Notes under the pieces: model-generated
What the model saw: the letters and a program-made list of their open reading frames with translations, nothing else
Databases searched by the model: none
What the model was told of the DNA's origin: nothing
Origin: Parabacteroides hominis
Lineage (GTDB): Bacteria; Bacteroidota; Bacteroidia; Bacteroidales; Tannerellaceae
Direction: 5' to 3'
Assembly (NCBI RefSeq): GCF_014287585.1
Contig: NZ_JACOOJ010000007.1
Location: 1 to 64,000, forward strand
Length of the DNA: 64,000 nt
In this document: positions 1 through 8,300 of the stretch, one piece after another
Position numbering within the stretch: position 1 is the first letter of the stretch
Layout: each line of letters begins with the position of its first letter
Made by a program: the position numbers and the translations under genes

Positions 1-3
1 AAT

Positions 4-113
<110 letters not shown>

Positions 114-142
114 TTAGAGGGAGCGAAAGCTCGGTAAAGAAG

Positions 143-175
143 AGGGGTTAGCCGCAAGGCTGGCCCCTTTTTCTA
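143..175 (+). terminator. Rho-independent terminator of the rRNA operon
   Basis: A 10-bp stem (GGGGTTAGCC / GGCTGGCCCC, with G-U pairs) closed by a GCAA tetraloop is followed by five T, about 30 bases after the 5S gene. Confidence 0.85.
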
Positions 176-221
176 TTTTACAGGCAGCTCCTTTCCTGTG
201 GGATTACCCTTTTTGCCGGAT

Positions 222-274
222 CCTCGTTCCGCACTTTCCGCATGTTCCGCCCTATACACTCCTCCGCTGGTGAA
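222..274 (-). repeat. Inverted partial copy of the start of the ~500-bp repeat
   Basis: Read on the minus strand this segment (TTCACCAGCGGAGGAGTGTATAG..., then GCGGAACATGCGGAA) matches the plus strand at about 1569-1620, the beginning of the second long repeat and its left flank, with several mismatches. No gene is seen between the rRNA terminator and 890. Confidence 0.6.
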
Positions 275-427
275 AAATAGGCCTAAAACAGTGCAATATA
301 GCTGTTTGTGCTTTTAAATCATCCTGTCGTCCCGTTGAATGGCATGCGGAAAGCAGGCAGGTAAAGATGTTGGTGCTTGTCGGGTTGTAGGCTATGTGGA
401 TGGGGGTAGCGTCCGGCTTGTTAGTTT

Positions 428-926
428 TGTATAGTGCGGATCATGCGGAAGCTGTAAGGGAGGGCATAAAAAAAGTGTCGACAGGTTTCTTTGAAACATG
501 GGCGGTTTTACCGAGAAAGACGGAAGTCTTTTGAGAAGGATCTCTTTCAGGGGATTGGAGTTGTGTCAAAATTCATTCATGGGGCACACACGCTACGTTT
601 TAGAACGGGCTGGGATGGTTTAAAGGCCTTAAATTCCAGAATAAAAAAAATAAATTGAATTTTATTTGTTTATGTCAATAAATTAGTCTTCTTTTGTAGC
701 ATAGAGAAAGGAAAAATTCTTTTCTGACAGTTAACCAAAATCTGACTATGGTTTGTAACGATAAAGCGGTGGGTAAGAGGGGGCGTACAGATTTAAGGGA
801 AATAGAAATCTCATTAAAAGTCAATTGATTTGGCTAAAACGATAACTATGATGGGGCGGGAGTATAGAATTATCTATCTCCCGCTTTTATTATAACATAT
901 AATCAGAGCCAATTCGAACATATTTG
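428..926 (+). repeat. Long direct repeat, copy A
   Basis: About 499 bp, nearly identical to 1586-2090. The last ~370 bp differ at only a handful of positions; the first ~120 bp are more diverged, including a small indel. It holds no convincing open frame. Near its end is a hairpin (GCGGGAG ... CTCCCGC, then TTTTATT, about 857-890) that could terminate transcription. Copy A ends exactly where the istA remnant loses similarity to IS21. Confidence 0.9.
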
Positions 927-1354
927 ACCACGTTCTCTATCTTGCCCTTGCTCTTGGTGCCGGACTTGCGGCAGAACACCGGATCGAACCCATGTTCACG
1001 GACCAAGGGGCGGAAGCCGCCGGTAAGAACCAGGTCGCCAAGGTCCTCATTGACCGGAAACACCTTGTCCTGGTCATAGACCATTTTACGGGGCACTCCT
1101 CCAAAGAACCCAAAAGCCGGCTGGACATAAACCGCAAGTCTGATCCATCGCTCGCCGAAGTCGCATTGGGCGTATTCACATAGCCCGTCTCAGGCTGTTT
1201 CTCATAGGGCCGGCACTTCGTTTCACTTCCTTGGGAAGATCGTGGGCCAAGCGCATCCGGCTGATGAAATTGAAAGCCGTCTTGGAGGTTAGGACACTGT
1301 CTGACGGTGGAGACCTAAACTCTGGCCTATCTGCGTCTTGTTTAGGCCATCTGA
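890..1354 (-). pseudogene. IS21-family transposase (istA) remnant
   Basis: On the minus strand a broken IstA reading frame is visible. Near 1350 there is a helix-turn-helix-like stretch (GLNKTQIGQSLGLHRQTVS) followed at once by a stop. A second piece reads YEKQPETGY near 1200, and after a one-base shift near 1186 comes EYAQCDFGERW ... YDQDKVF ... KGKIENVVKYV, which holds the D, D and E of the DDE catalytic core. The frame then stops in the flanking repeat. An intact IstA is roughly 500 residues; large parts and the istB partner are missing, so this is a dead fragment. Confidence 0.85.
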
Positions 1355-1585
1355 AAATAATTCTTTAACTTAGTACCACATCAGATAGATCTTTAACTTG
1401 GAAGTCTCGGTCATAGCATTGTAATTGGGAGTTGACACCACAAAATTGCAATGCTATTTTTTTCTTATTATGTCGATTTACTATTCCGGACTTTGACGAT
1501 TCAAAGTTACCGATTATAAATGTAGTCAAAAGGTGTAAGTATAAGATATTTATATTGTTATGCTTTAAATTCACCGGTGAAGGAG

Positions 1586-2090
1586 TGTATAGTGCGGATC
1601 ATGCGGAACGTGCGGAAACTGTAAGGCGGGGTCATAAAAAAAGTGTCGACAGTCTCTCTGGAACATGGGCGGTTTTACCAAGAAAGACGTAAGTCTTTTG
1701 AGAAGGATTTCTTTCAGGGAGGAGTTGTGTCAAAATTCATTCATGGGGCACACACGCTACGTTTTAGAACGGGCTGGGATGGTTTAAAGGCCTTAAATTC
1801 CAGAATAAAACAAATAAATTGAATTTTATTTGTTTATGTCAATAAATTAGTCTTCTTTTGTAGCATAGAGAAAGGAAAAATTCTTTTCTGACAGTTAACC
1901 AAGATCTGACTATGGTTTGTAACGATAAAGCGGTGGGTAAGAGGGGGCGTACAGATTTAAAGGGAATAGAAATCTCATTAAAAGTCAATTGATTTGGCTA
2001 AAACGATAACTATGATGGGGCGGGAGTATAGAATTATCTATCTCCCGCTTTTATTATAATATATACTCAGAGCCAATTCGAACATATTTG
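1586..2090 (+). repeat. Long direct repeat, copy B
   Basis: Second copy of the 428-926 repeat, with the same terminator-like hairpin near 2015-2050. The 1355-1585 stretch between the istA remnant and this copy is AT-rich and shows nothing recognisable. Both copies end in the same sequence (CCAATTCGAACATATTTG), after which copy A runs into istA sequence and copy B into the 3' flank of the cob operon. Confidence 0.9.
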
Positions 2091-2155
2091 TTTTTAGAAA
2101 AATTTTTGCAATGCTCAGGATAATTAGAGGTTTTGGGACTACGAATGTATGGAGC

Positions 2156-2689
2156 TTAATCCAACTCTAACTTGATAACTGTCCCGTATGAAGGGACGTT
2201 TTTGAATGCTTCTTTCAAGTCATACTCTCCGGCATAGACGCGGGCACAGGTTAAGACGCCGCCATGCGCAAAGAGACATACTTTCTGTAAGCCGCTTTTT
2301 CTTATCTCATCCAGGAAATGGCTGACACGATTATATTGATCTTGCAGGGATTCACCCGAAGGAGCCGGAACGTTGATCCAATCGTTGAACCAGGCTTCTG
2401 ATCGAGGATCGGAAGAGAGTTCGTCCCAGGATTTCATTTCCCATTCCCCAAAGCTGATTTCTTTAATACGGTCTTCCTTTTCTGCATTTGGGTAACCGCA
2501 ATAGTTTGCGAGGCGGACGCAGCGTGTGAGCGGGCTGCTCCATACCTTGTCGAATGTGTGGGCGGATAAGGTTTCTTTTACGACTTCGGCTTCATCCTCG
2601 AATGAATGGCGAAGGGGAACGTCGGTTTGTCCGTATGCATAGCCGGCGGGAACGTCGACGGAAGTATGCCTGACCAGATAAATTTCCAT
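2156..2689 (-). CDS. cobC: Alpha-ribazole-5'-phosphate phosphatase (histidine phosphatase family)
   Basis: Removes the phosphate from alpha-ribazole phosphate (or adenosylcobalamin phosphate) in assembly of the cobalamin lower ligand. The 177-residue protein has the family's N-terminal phosphohistidine motif (LVRHT, R7-H8), the second arginine in SSPLTRC (51-57), the acidic FGEWE (80-84) and the late histidine in FAHGG (H142). It is the last gene of the cob cluster, 12 bp after cobS. Histidine phosphatases are hard to tell apart by sequence alone, so the specific role rests on the neighbours. Confidence 0.88.
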   Translation of the reverse strand: MEIYLVRHTSVDVPAGYAYGQTDVPLRHSFEDEAEVVKETLSAHTFDKVWSSPLTRCVRLANYCGYPNAEKEDRIKEISFGEWEMKSWDELSSDPRSEAWFNDWINVPAPSGESLQDQYNRVSHFLDEIRKSGLQKVCLFAHGGVLTCARVYAGEYDLKEAFKNVPSYGTVIKLELD

Positions 2690-2701
2690 ATGATATGTGT
2701 T

Positions 2702-3454
2702 TTATATGATTGTTGTATAAATAACAGCTATTCCCAAATAGAAGCTCAGTTCGCAAAGCAAAAATGTTGCTCCGCAGCAGTCACCTGTATAACCTTGTAT
2801 TTTCTTTTTCATTAGAGAGGTGAGAGAATAGAAGACAAGGACAGGCAGTAGGCCAGCCAGAAAATAAATAGGTTCCGGTAACCAAAATATCGGAATAAGA
2901 GCGGAGAAAAGACAAAATGTATATTCACCTGTTGTCATCCGGCTGTAGACCGTTTTGTTTTTGGCCTCTTCTTCCTTGCGGGCATAGGGAAGGCGGTTGA
3001 TGATCATTCCGGCAACTCCTTTGGAAAAAGGATCGCCTGCCAGTATAGCACTTCCGGCAAGAGCCAGCGGCAGGCTACTCAACAGCGTATACAGAAGCGC
3101 AAAATAGAGGATCAACCCGATCACCCCGTAGCTTCCGATATGTGAATCCTTCATAATGGAAAGAATGCGTTCGCGCGAGGTCCCTCCCCCGAAACCGTCG
3201 AAAAAATCGGCAAGTCCGTCTTCGTGCAGGCAACCGGTTATCAGCAGGCGGGTGACGATTGCCAATAGTACGGCAACACTTGCCGGGAGTACCAGTGAAG
3301 CGGCATAGAGTACAATCACGGAAAGTCCGGCTGTGAGCCAACCGACTAACGCCCAGCGGCTGACTACATTCTTAAAATAGTCCGAAGGAACTTCTGCCAG
3401 TCGCCAGAATGGTAGCCGGGTGAAAAATATAAAGGCGGCAAGGATACGGAGCAT
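2702..3454 (-). CDS. cobS: Adenosylcobinamide-GDP ribazoletransferase
   Basis: Integral membrane enzyme that joins adenosylcobinamide-GDP to alpha-ribazole (or its phosphate), the last condensing step of cobalamin synthesis. The 250-residue protein is very hydrophobic and contains the signature HEDGLADFFDGFGG at residues 77-90, typical of CobS/CobV. Length matches the family. It sits between cobT and cobC in the same operon; the 49-bp gap to cobT is made of AT-rich AATTAATAATTAA-type repeats. Confidence 0.95.
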   Translation of the reverse strand: MLRILAAFIFFTRLPFWRLAEVPSDYFKNVVSRWALVGWLTAGLSVIVLYAASLVLPASVAVLLAIVTRLLITGCLHEDGLADFFDGFGGGTSRERILSIMKDSHIGSYGVIGLILYFALLYTLLSSLPLALAGSAILAGDPFSKGVAGMIINRLPYARKEEEAKNKTVYSRMTTGEYTFCLFSALIPIFWLPEPIYFLAGLLPVLVFYSLTSLMKKKIQGYTGDCCGATFLLCELSFYLGIAVIYTTII

Positions 3455-3503
3455 GATGAATAATTAATAATTAAAAATTAAGAATTAATAATTGAGACTT
3501 TTG

Positions 3504-4541
3504 TCAGAAGTATTTGGTAACGGCGGCTTGTTTGAAACTGTGCATCTCGTTGATCATGCGGACTGCCGAGTCTACAATCGGATAGGCGCATACGGAACCG
3601 GAACCTTCACCCAGGCGTAAGCCGAGATTTAGCAGCGGCTTGGCTTGTAAGATATCCAATACGCGCTTGTGTCCGGCCTCGTCCCCGCAGTGTCCGAATA
3701 TGCAATAAGGAATCATTTCCGGATACAGGCGTGAAGCAGCCAGTACGCAGTTCGTCATAATAAAACCATCCACCAGAATAACCATCTTCAACTCGGCCGC
3801 ACGGAGCATGCCTCCCACAGCCATCACCATCTCGTAGCCGCCGAAATAGCGGATTACATCCAGCGGGCTGTTATCTCCCTTGTAGTTATCGAGTGCCTTT
3901 TTTAAGACATTATATTTATGTTTGACTCCTTCGTTGTCCAATCCGCTTCCGGCCCCTACGCAATCGATCAGTGGAATTCCCGTCAGGCAAGTCATCCACA
4001 TGCTCGAAGCTGCGGTGTTCCCGATTCCCATTTCCCCGAAACTGATCACGTTGCACCCTTCGTTGTAGCAATCCGTGACAATGTCGGCGCCATATCTGAC
4101 AGCCTTTTCCATCTCTTCCGGTGTCATGGCCGCTCCGTACAGGAAATTGCGTGTTCCTTTCCTGATCTTGCGGTCGATCAGTTGCGGAATAGCCGGGAAA
4201 TCGAAATCTACACCACCATCGACAATCTTGATTTCGAAACCGTGCTGGCGGGAAAGGAAACAGACGCCTGCTCCCCCGTTCAGGAAGTTATGTATCACCT
4301 GGCGTGTTACTTCTTTGGGCGATTTGCTGACCCCTTCGTCGGCGATCCCGTGGTCGGATGCGTATATTACGTTAACCGGATGATGAAGTGCCGGGGATAA
4401 TGTTTGCTGGATCAGACCGATTTGAAGTGCAATTTCTTCAAGCGTACCCAGTGATCCTTTGGGTTTCGTCAGATTATCTATTTTGTCCTGCAGGGCTGTG
4501 GTAATAGCGATGTCAGGTTTTTGAATGTTGAAAGAGATCAT
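3504..4541 (-). CDS. cobT: Nicotinate-nucleotide--dimethylbenzimidazole phosphoribosyltransferase
   Basis: Makes alpha-ribazole-5'-phosphate from nicotinate mononucleotide and a benzimidazole base, activating the lower ligand of cobalamin. The 345-residue protein has the KPKGSLG motif near residue 27 and the C-terminal RLGEGSG motif, whose glutamate (E312) matches the catalytic Glu of characterised CobT. It is 15 bp downstream of cobU. No synthesis genes for dimethylbenzimidazole are seen here, so the base used is unknown. Confidence 0.96.
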   Translation of the reverse strand: MISFNIQKPDIAITTALQDKIDNLTKPKGSLGTLEEIALQIGLIQQTLSPALHHPVNVIYASDHGIADEGVSKSPKEVTRQVIHNFLNGGAGVCFLSRQHGFEIKIVDGGVDFDFPAIPQLIDRKIRKGTRNFLYGAAMTPEEMEKAVRYGADIVTDCYNEGCNVISFGEMGIGNTAASSMWMTCLTGIPLIDCVGAGSGLDNEGVKHKYNVLKKALDNYKGDNSPLDVIRYFGGYEMVMAVGGMLRAAELKMVILVDGFIMTNCVLAASRLYPEMIPYCIFGHCGDEAGHKRVLDILQAKPLLNLGLRLGEGSGSVCAYPIVDSAVRMINEMHSFKQAAVTKYF

Positions 4542-4556
4542 TGTATAGTGTTTTTA

Positions 4557-5072
4557 TTATTTTACCTTCATGGGAATACCGCTCACCATGAGGACAACTT
4601 CGTCGGCACGGGATGCGATGTATTGGTTAAGCCAACCTTGCAGGTCTGTGAACCGGCGTTGTACCGCATCGGGAGAAACGCCGCCTAACCCGATTTCGTT
4701 TGTGACAAAGATCAGATAGGCATCCTGCTCTGTAAATTTGTTAAATTCATCTTTTAACTCGGTCAGGGAACGATTCGTATCGCCTTCATTGTCGAAGAAG
4801 AAGTTCGTGCCCCAGAGTGTGACACAATCGATAACGACGACACGGCCATTCAGATCGTGGCGGCTCAGGTATTTCTCTTCCTCGATATTCGTCCATTCCG
4901 GTCCCCGGTCGGCCTGGTGGCGAAGCACGCGCTTGCGGAACTCCTCGTCCCAAACACGTGATGTCGCCAGGTAAACCGGATTAGCCGTCAGTGACAAAGC
5001 GAGCTTTTGCGCATATCCGCTTTTTCCGGAACGTTGACCGCCTGTCACTAAAACGATATGCTTTTCTGCCAT
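4557..5072 (-). CDS. cobU: Bifunctional adenosylcobinamide kinase / adenosylcobinamide-phosphate guanylyltransferase
   Basis: Phosphorylates adenosylcobinamide and then transfers GMP to give adenosylcobinamide-GDP, the substrate of CobS. A P-loop GGQRSGKS lies at residues 11-18, and RHQADRG (H52) fits the position of the guanylylated histidine. I start at 5072 (MAEKHIVLV), giving 171 residues as usual for CobU; the frame stays open upstream to 5192, but that would overlap the S4 gene and add a non-homologous extension. The start lies 4 bp after the S4 gene's stop, so the two are tightly coupled. Confidence 0.94.
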   Translation of the reverse strand: MAEKHIVLVTGGQRSGKSGYAQKLALSLTANPVYLATSRVWDEEFRKRVLRHQADRGPEWTNIEEEKYLSRHDLNGRVVVIDCVTLWGTNFFFDNEGDTNRSLTELKDEFNKFTEQDAYLIFVTNEIGLGGVSPDAVQRRFTDLQGWLNQYIASRADEVVLMVSGIPMKVK

Positions 5073-5076
5073 CGCC

Positions 5077-5682
5077 TTATTCTCCTTTCGGTTTATTGCG
5101 GGCTGCAGAGCGTTTCGCCTTGTTGAGCGGGTTATTCTTGCTCGTCTTGCGCAATGCAGCCGATTTCGGAGAAGAAGCCAAGCGCTGTGCAACGGCCGAC
5201 CGTCCTAATGATTTGCCGAATTTCGGTTGCAACGCCTCCTTCAGCATATTTTTATCGATACCGGTTGCCTTTGTTCCCTTTTTTGTGCTTTCCCCGTCGC
5301 GTGCAGCATGACGGGCGGCTGCATATTTATTGTATTTTACATATTTACCGGAGCGCAGACCTTTTGAGCCGGTTGCCGGAGAGGCTGCTTTCTTTTCGGA
5401 AGTCGTTGCAGCCTGAGGCTTTTCTTTCTTTGCTTTATTCTCCTGATCGCCGAATACCAGTTCCTGGGCTTTGCCACGTGCGACAGGAGCATGTTCGGAC
5501 GTATGCTTTCCTACTTTAATCCGTATGTCATCCAACATGACGATATCGGCTTCGGTTACTTTCTGTCCGACATGAGGCAGGCTACCGTTTACGGTGACAC
5601 GTCCTTCTTCGATGAATTTGTCCGCTTCCCTGCGTGAACAAAGGCCGGAATCACTGATGAGTTTATTTAATCTTACTTCCAT
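5077..5682 (-). CDS. S4-domain RNA-binding protein inside the cob operon
   Basis: The first ~65 residues form an S4 RNA-binding domain (VRLNKLISDSGLCSRREADK ... GRVTVNG) most like the N-terminus of RsuA/RluB-type pseudouridine synthases. The catalytic synthase domain is absent. Instead residues ~75-201 are a Lys/Ala/Ser-rich, probably disordered basic tail. It is unlikely to modify RNA by itself; RNA or ribosome binding is the reasonable guess. It lies between cbiB and cobU with short spacers, so it is probably co-transcribed with cobalamin genes, for no obvious functional reason. Confidence 0.85.
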   Translation of the reverse strand: MEVRLNKLISDSGLCSRREADKFIEEGRVTVNGSLPHVGQKVTEADIVMLDDIRIKVGKHTSEHAPVARGKAQELVFGDQENKAKKEKPQAATTSEKKAASPATGSKGLRSGKYVKYNKYAAARHAARDGESTKKGTKATGIDKNMLKEALQPKFGKSLGRSAVAQRLASSPKSAALRKTSKNNPLNKAKRSAARNKPKGE

Positions 5683-5697
5683 TCTGTGCGTATTTAT

Positions 5698-6621
5698 TTA
5701 GTGGATAATTATTGATATTAAACAAACAATAAGCCCCATAGCAAGTTCGGCATTACTATTTATTTTGATAGCAATTAACATGTCTTCTGTGTTGAAAGTC
5801 CGTTCGTTAGTCCCGATATAAGGCTTTTCCACCGGCTTCCCGAAATAGTCGTGGGTTCCCCCGAAACGGCAATTCAATATAGCGGCGAGGGCGGATTCCG
5901 GGTATCCTGAATTCGGGCTGGCATGAGCCGGGCCGAAACGCTTTACAAAATCCATTTTATTCAGGTTGCCGGAGACAGCCAGCATCAGCCACGCAGTCAA
6001 CCGGGCGGGAATAAAATTGGCAAGATCGTCGAGCCTTGCAGCGATCTGCCCGAATTCGAAATAGCGTTCGTTTTTATAGCCGATCATCGAATCGAGCGTG
6101 TTCACCATCTTATAAGCCATCATGCCGGGAAGCCCAAGCAGAGCAAACCAGAACATGGGAGCTATCACCCCGTCGCTCAGGTTTTCCGCGAGCGTTTCCA
6201 GAGCGGCGGCCCGTATCTCTTGCGGGGATAGGCGGGAAGTGTCACGGCCTACGATCCGTCCGACCTGTTTGCGTCCTTCTTCCGTGCTGCGGTCCACTGC
6301 TTCGAAAACGGCTTTCACTTCTTTGACCAGTGTTTTCCCCGCCAGGCAGTAAAAGACGCCTATCCCGACCAGGATCGAAGCGAACAGCGGGTCAAAGTAC
6401 CCGGCAAGCACCAGCATCCGTTCGCAAAGCAAATAAGTCCCGGCAACCAACACGAGTGCCATGACGCCCCCTTTGACAGCCCGGTCATTCCCTTTGTTCA
6501 GCGTCTTTTCACCTAATGAAATCACTTTGCCGAAGCCCACAACCGGATGCGGCCATCCCTCAGGATCACCCAACAGGCGGTCTGCCAGCCATCCACTGAT
6601 GAACGGGAGGGCTTTTGCCAT
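5698..6621 (-). CDS. cbiB: Adenosylcobinamide-phosphate synthase
   Basis: Membrane enzyme that attaches the aminopropanol (phosphate) arm to adenosylcobyric acid. It has the family start (LADRLLGDPEGWPHPVVGFG) and hydrophobic segments throughout, with the conserved NLSDGVIAP and MIGYKNERY regions. I start at 6621 (MAKALP, 307 residues); an ATG ten codons upstream at 6651 is possible but would leave almost no leader behind the -7 box at 6660-6667. First gene of the operon cbiB-S4-cobU-cobT-cobS-cobC. Confidence 0.93.
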   Translation of the reverse strand: MAKALPFISGWLADRLLGDPEGWPHPVVGFGKVISLGEKTLNKGNDRAVKGGVMALVLVAGTYLLCERMLVLAGYFDPLFASILVGIGVFYCLAGKTLVKEVKAVFEAVDRSTEEGRKQVGRIVGRDTSRLSPQEIRAAALETLAENLSDGVIAPMFWFALLGLPGMMAYKMVNTLDSMIGYKNERYFEFGQIAARLDDLANFIPARLTAWLMLAVSGNLNKMDFVKRFGPAHASPNSGYPESALAAILNCRFGGTHDYFGKPVEKPYIGTNERTFNTEDMLIAIKINSNAELAMGLIVCLISIIIH

Positions 6622-6659
6622 ATAAAATGATTGATGAAACCAATAATACATAATAGTGG

Positions 6660-6667
6660 CAAAGGTA
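6660..6667 (-). promoter_or_regulatory. -7 promoter box of the cob operon
   Basis: The minus strand reads TACCTTTG, matching TAnnTTTG, about 39 bp upstream of the preferred cbiB start. No cobalamin riboswitch consensus is seen between here and 6944, a stretch that otherwise holds nothing but the divergent promoter. Confidence 0.55.
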
Positions 6668-6910
6668 AAAATATAATTCCAGTTATGGAATCGATCGGTT
6701 CGTTTCTTGAAGATATGTTTTCGGGGACGTTGCTTTTATCAAAATGTCACTATTACCCCATGTAAATCGGATTAGTAGTGCATGTATTTGGAATTAGTAT
6801 TGCGAATAATATTTTTTAACGTTTCAATATGACCCGTGTAGGTTGTCTTTTGCTTACGATTTGATAGCGGGCGAATGGAGGAACTTTTTATAATTTGTCT
6901 TGAAATTTCT

Positions 6911-6940
6911 TTTGTAGATTCATGCAAATGCATACCTTTG
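6911..6940 (+). promoter_or_regulatory. Promoter of the HU/SPOR gene
   Basis: TTTG (6911-6914), 18 bp, then TACCTTTG (6933-6940) match the Bacteroidetes -33/-7 consensus. The expected start of transcription is about 6945, which is the A of the ATG. Confidence 0.65.
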
Positions 6941-6944
6941 TTGT

Positions 6945-7970
6945 ATGCTTAGAATTGTAACACATATTGAACGTTTGCTTCTGGTGCATGATTGTGTGAT
7001 TGTGCCGAAGTTCGGAGGCTTTGTCCTGCAGGTTGTTCCGGCCGTGCAGCATATGGAGGAACACACGTTTCGCCCTTTGCGGAAAGAGATCGGTTTCAAT
7101 ATGACGCTGCAGCATAACGACGGGCTTTTGCCTGAATCGTATATGCAGATGCATGCAGTAAGCTATCGTCAGGCACAGCTGATGCTGGAAGAAGATGTGG
7201 AGGATATAAAGAACACCCTGCAACAATATGGAAAGCTGTCGTTGGGAGTGTTAGGCTCGTTCAGCATAGGAGAAGAAGGGCAGATGATTTTCCATCCGGG
7301 TGAAACCGACCTGTTCAGTGTCAGTTCGTATGGCTTGCCCGTTTTCCATTTCCCGGCTCTCGCGCCGTTGCAGGTGGAACGGGAAGAAGTGGCTCTTCTT
7401 GCATCCAAAAAAGAAAAGAGAGATACTCTTTATATTCCGATCAGCCGCAAACTTATTCGTACGGCTATGGCCTCGGCTGCCGCAATAGCGTTGTTCCTGC
7501 TGGTTTCCACTCCGGTGAAAGATGTCAACCAGGATGCCTATACAGCCAGTTTTGTTCCGACCGGGATGGTTGTCCAGAAGCCGGTTCTCTCTGAAACGGT
7601 TTCGTCAGACGGCATTGTGGCGGAAGCGGACACGAAGCAGGCAGCATCGGAAGAGGTCGTTGCGCGTGAAGTGAAGAAAGTTGCGCCTGCTCCGGTTCCG
7701 GAAAAGAAGGCGGTTGTTTCCAAACCTGTAGCTGTCCGGCCTAAAATGTATCATATCGTAATAGCCAGTTTCCCCTCGGAATCGCAGGCGGACGAATTTA
7801 TTGCCGGTGTAGACCGTAACGAATGCAAGCATGTCAGCAAGGTTGTTCGCGACGGGAAGTATCGTATCTATGCGGATAAATTCGATAATCGCGAAGCTGC
7901 GGAATCTTATATGGCGACTCTCCGTTCCAATCCGAAATATAAGGACGCGTGGTTGTTTATCAGCCGCTGA
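6945..7970 (+). CDS. HU-CCDC81-type and SPOR domain membrane protein
   Basis: 341 residues. Residues ~1-120 resemble the paired bacterial HU-like CCDC81 domains (IERLLLVHDCVIVPKFGGFV at the start). One transmembrane helix lies at ~171-189, then a Val/Ala/Pro/Lys-rich linker, and a C-terminal SPOR domain (~262-341, YHIVIASFPS) that in this family binds denuded septal peptidoglycan. The layout predicts a cytoplasmic DNA-binding-like head and a periplasmic SPOR tail, suggesting a role in division or envelope organisation (inference). A strong hairpin follows the stop. Confidence 0.88.
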   Translation: MLRIVTHIERLLLVHDCVIVPKFGGFVLQVVPAVQHMEEHTFRPLRKEIGFNMTLQHNDGLLPESYMQMHAVSYRQAQLMLEEDVEDIKNTLQQYGKLSLGVLGSFSIGEEGQMIFHPGETDLFSVSSYGLPVFHFPALAPLQVEREEVALLASKKEKRDTLYIPISRKLIRTAMASAAAIALFLLVSTPVKDVNQDAYTASFVPTGMVVQKPVLSETVSSDGIVAEADTKQAASEEVVAREVKKVAPAPVPEKKAVVSKPVAVRPKMYHIVIASFPSESQADEFIAGVDRNECKHVSKVVRDGKYRIYADKFDNREAAESYMATLRSNPKYKDAWLFISR

Positions 7971-7991
7971 TTTATTATACCGTATAAAAAG

Positions 7992-8035
7992 AAATATCCT
8001 TCGGATGAAAAGTTGTTTTCTACCGAAGGATATTT
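7992..8035 (+). terminator. Terminator between convergent genes
   Basis: Perfect 13-bp inverted repeat AAATATCCTTCGG / CCGAAGGATATTT with an 18-base loop, flanked by A and T runs; it probably works in both directions, for the SPOR gene and the facing RHH gene. Confidence 0.8.
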
Positions 8036-8072
8036 AAAAAACGTCCGGACAGGTTTTCGTTATTATTGTTTT

Positions 8073-8279
8073 CTACTCTTTATTTTCTTCTTCAGATTTT
8101 GGTTTTCGTTTCTTTTTGAGCCGGCCTGCCTTGCGTAAGGCTTGATCCAAAATGTATTGTATCTGGCCGTTTGTGCTCCGAAACTCATCGGCTGCCCAGG
8201 CTTCGATCGCTTCCATCATTTCTGCGTCCACACGCAATATGAAACTTTTGGTTGCATTTCCATTTTCCTTTTTGGCCAT
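8073..8279 (-). CDS. Ribbon-helix-helix (Arc-type) DNA-binding protein
   Basis: 68 residues. After a short polar start, FILRVDAEMMEAIEAWAADE and the following helix fit an Arc/MetJ ribbon-helix-helix fold; the tail is Lys/Glu rich (KKKRKPKSEEE). It lies 21 bp downstream of the SPFH gene on the same strand, so the two are likely co-transcribed. It may act as a local regulator, or RHH may here be a protein-protein module; its target is not visible. Confidence 0.8.
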   Translation of the reverse strand: MAKKENGNATKSFILRVDAEMMEAIEAWAADEFRSTNGQIQYILDQALRKAGRLKKKRKPKSEEENKE

Positions 8280-8300
8280 ATTTAGTATTACTGTATTAAA

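Noticed and set aside
890..1096. Treating the istA piece as an intact small gene
   Set aside because: It is only the central catalytic part of a transposase; upstream pieces lie in other frames.
1432..1692. 86-codon open frame running into repeat copy B
   Set aside because: No recognisable protein, starts in AT-rich unique sequence and ends in the repeat, and copy A does not preserve the frame.
428..2090. Retron, diversity-generating or group II intron repeat pair
   Set aside because: No reverse transcriptase gene or domain V-like sequence is present near either copy.
6622..6944. Cobalamin riboswitch in front of the cob operon
   Set aside because: None of the B12-box or GGTGnAA landmarks are visible on the minus strand; only a promoter box is seen.
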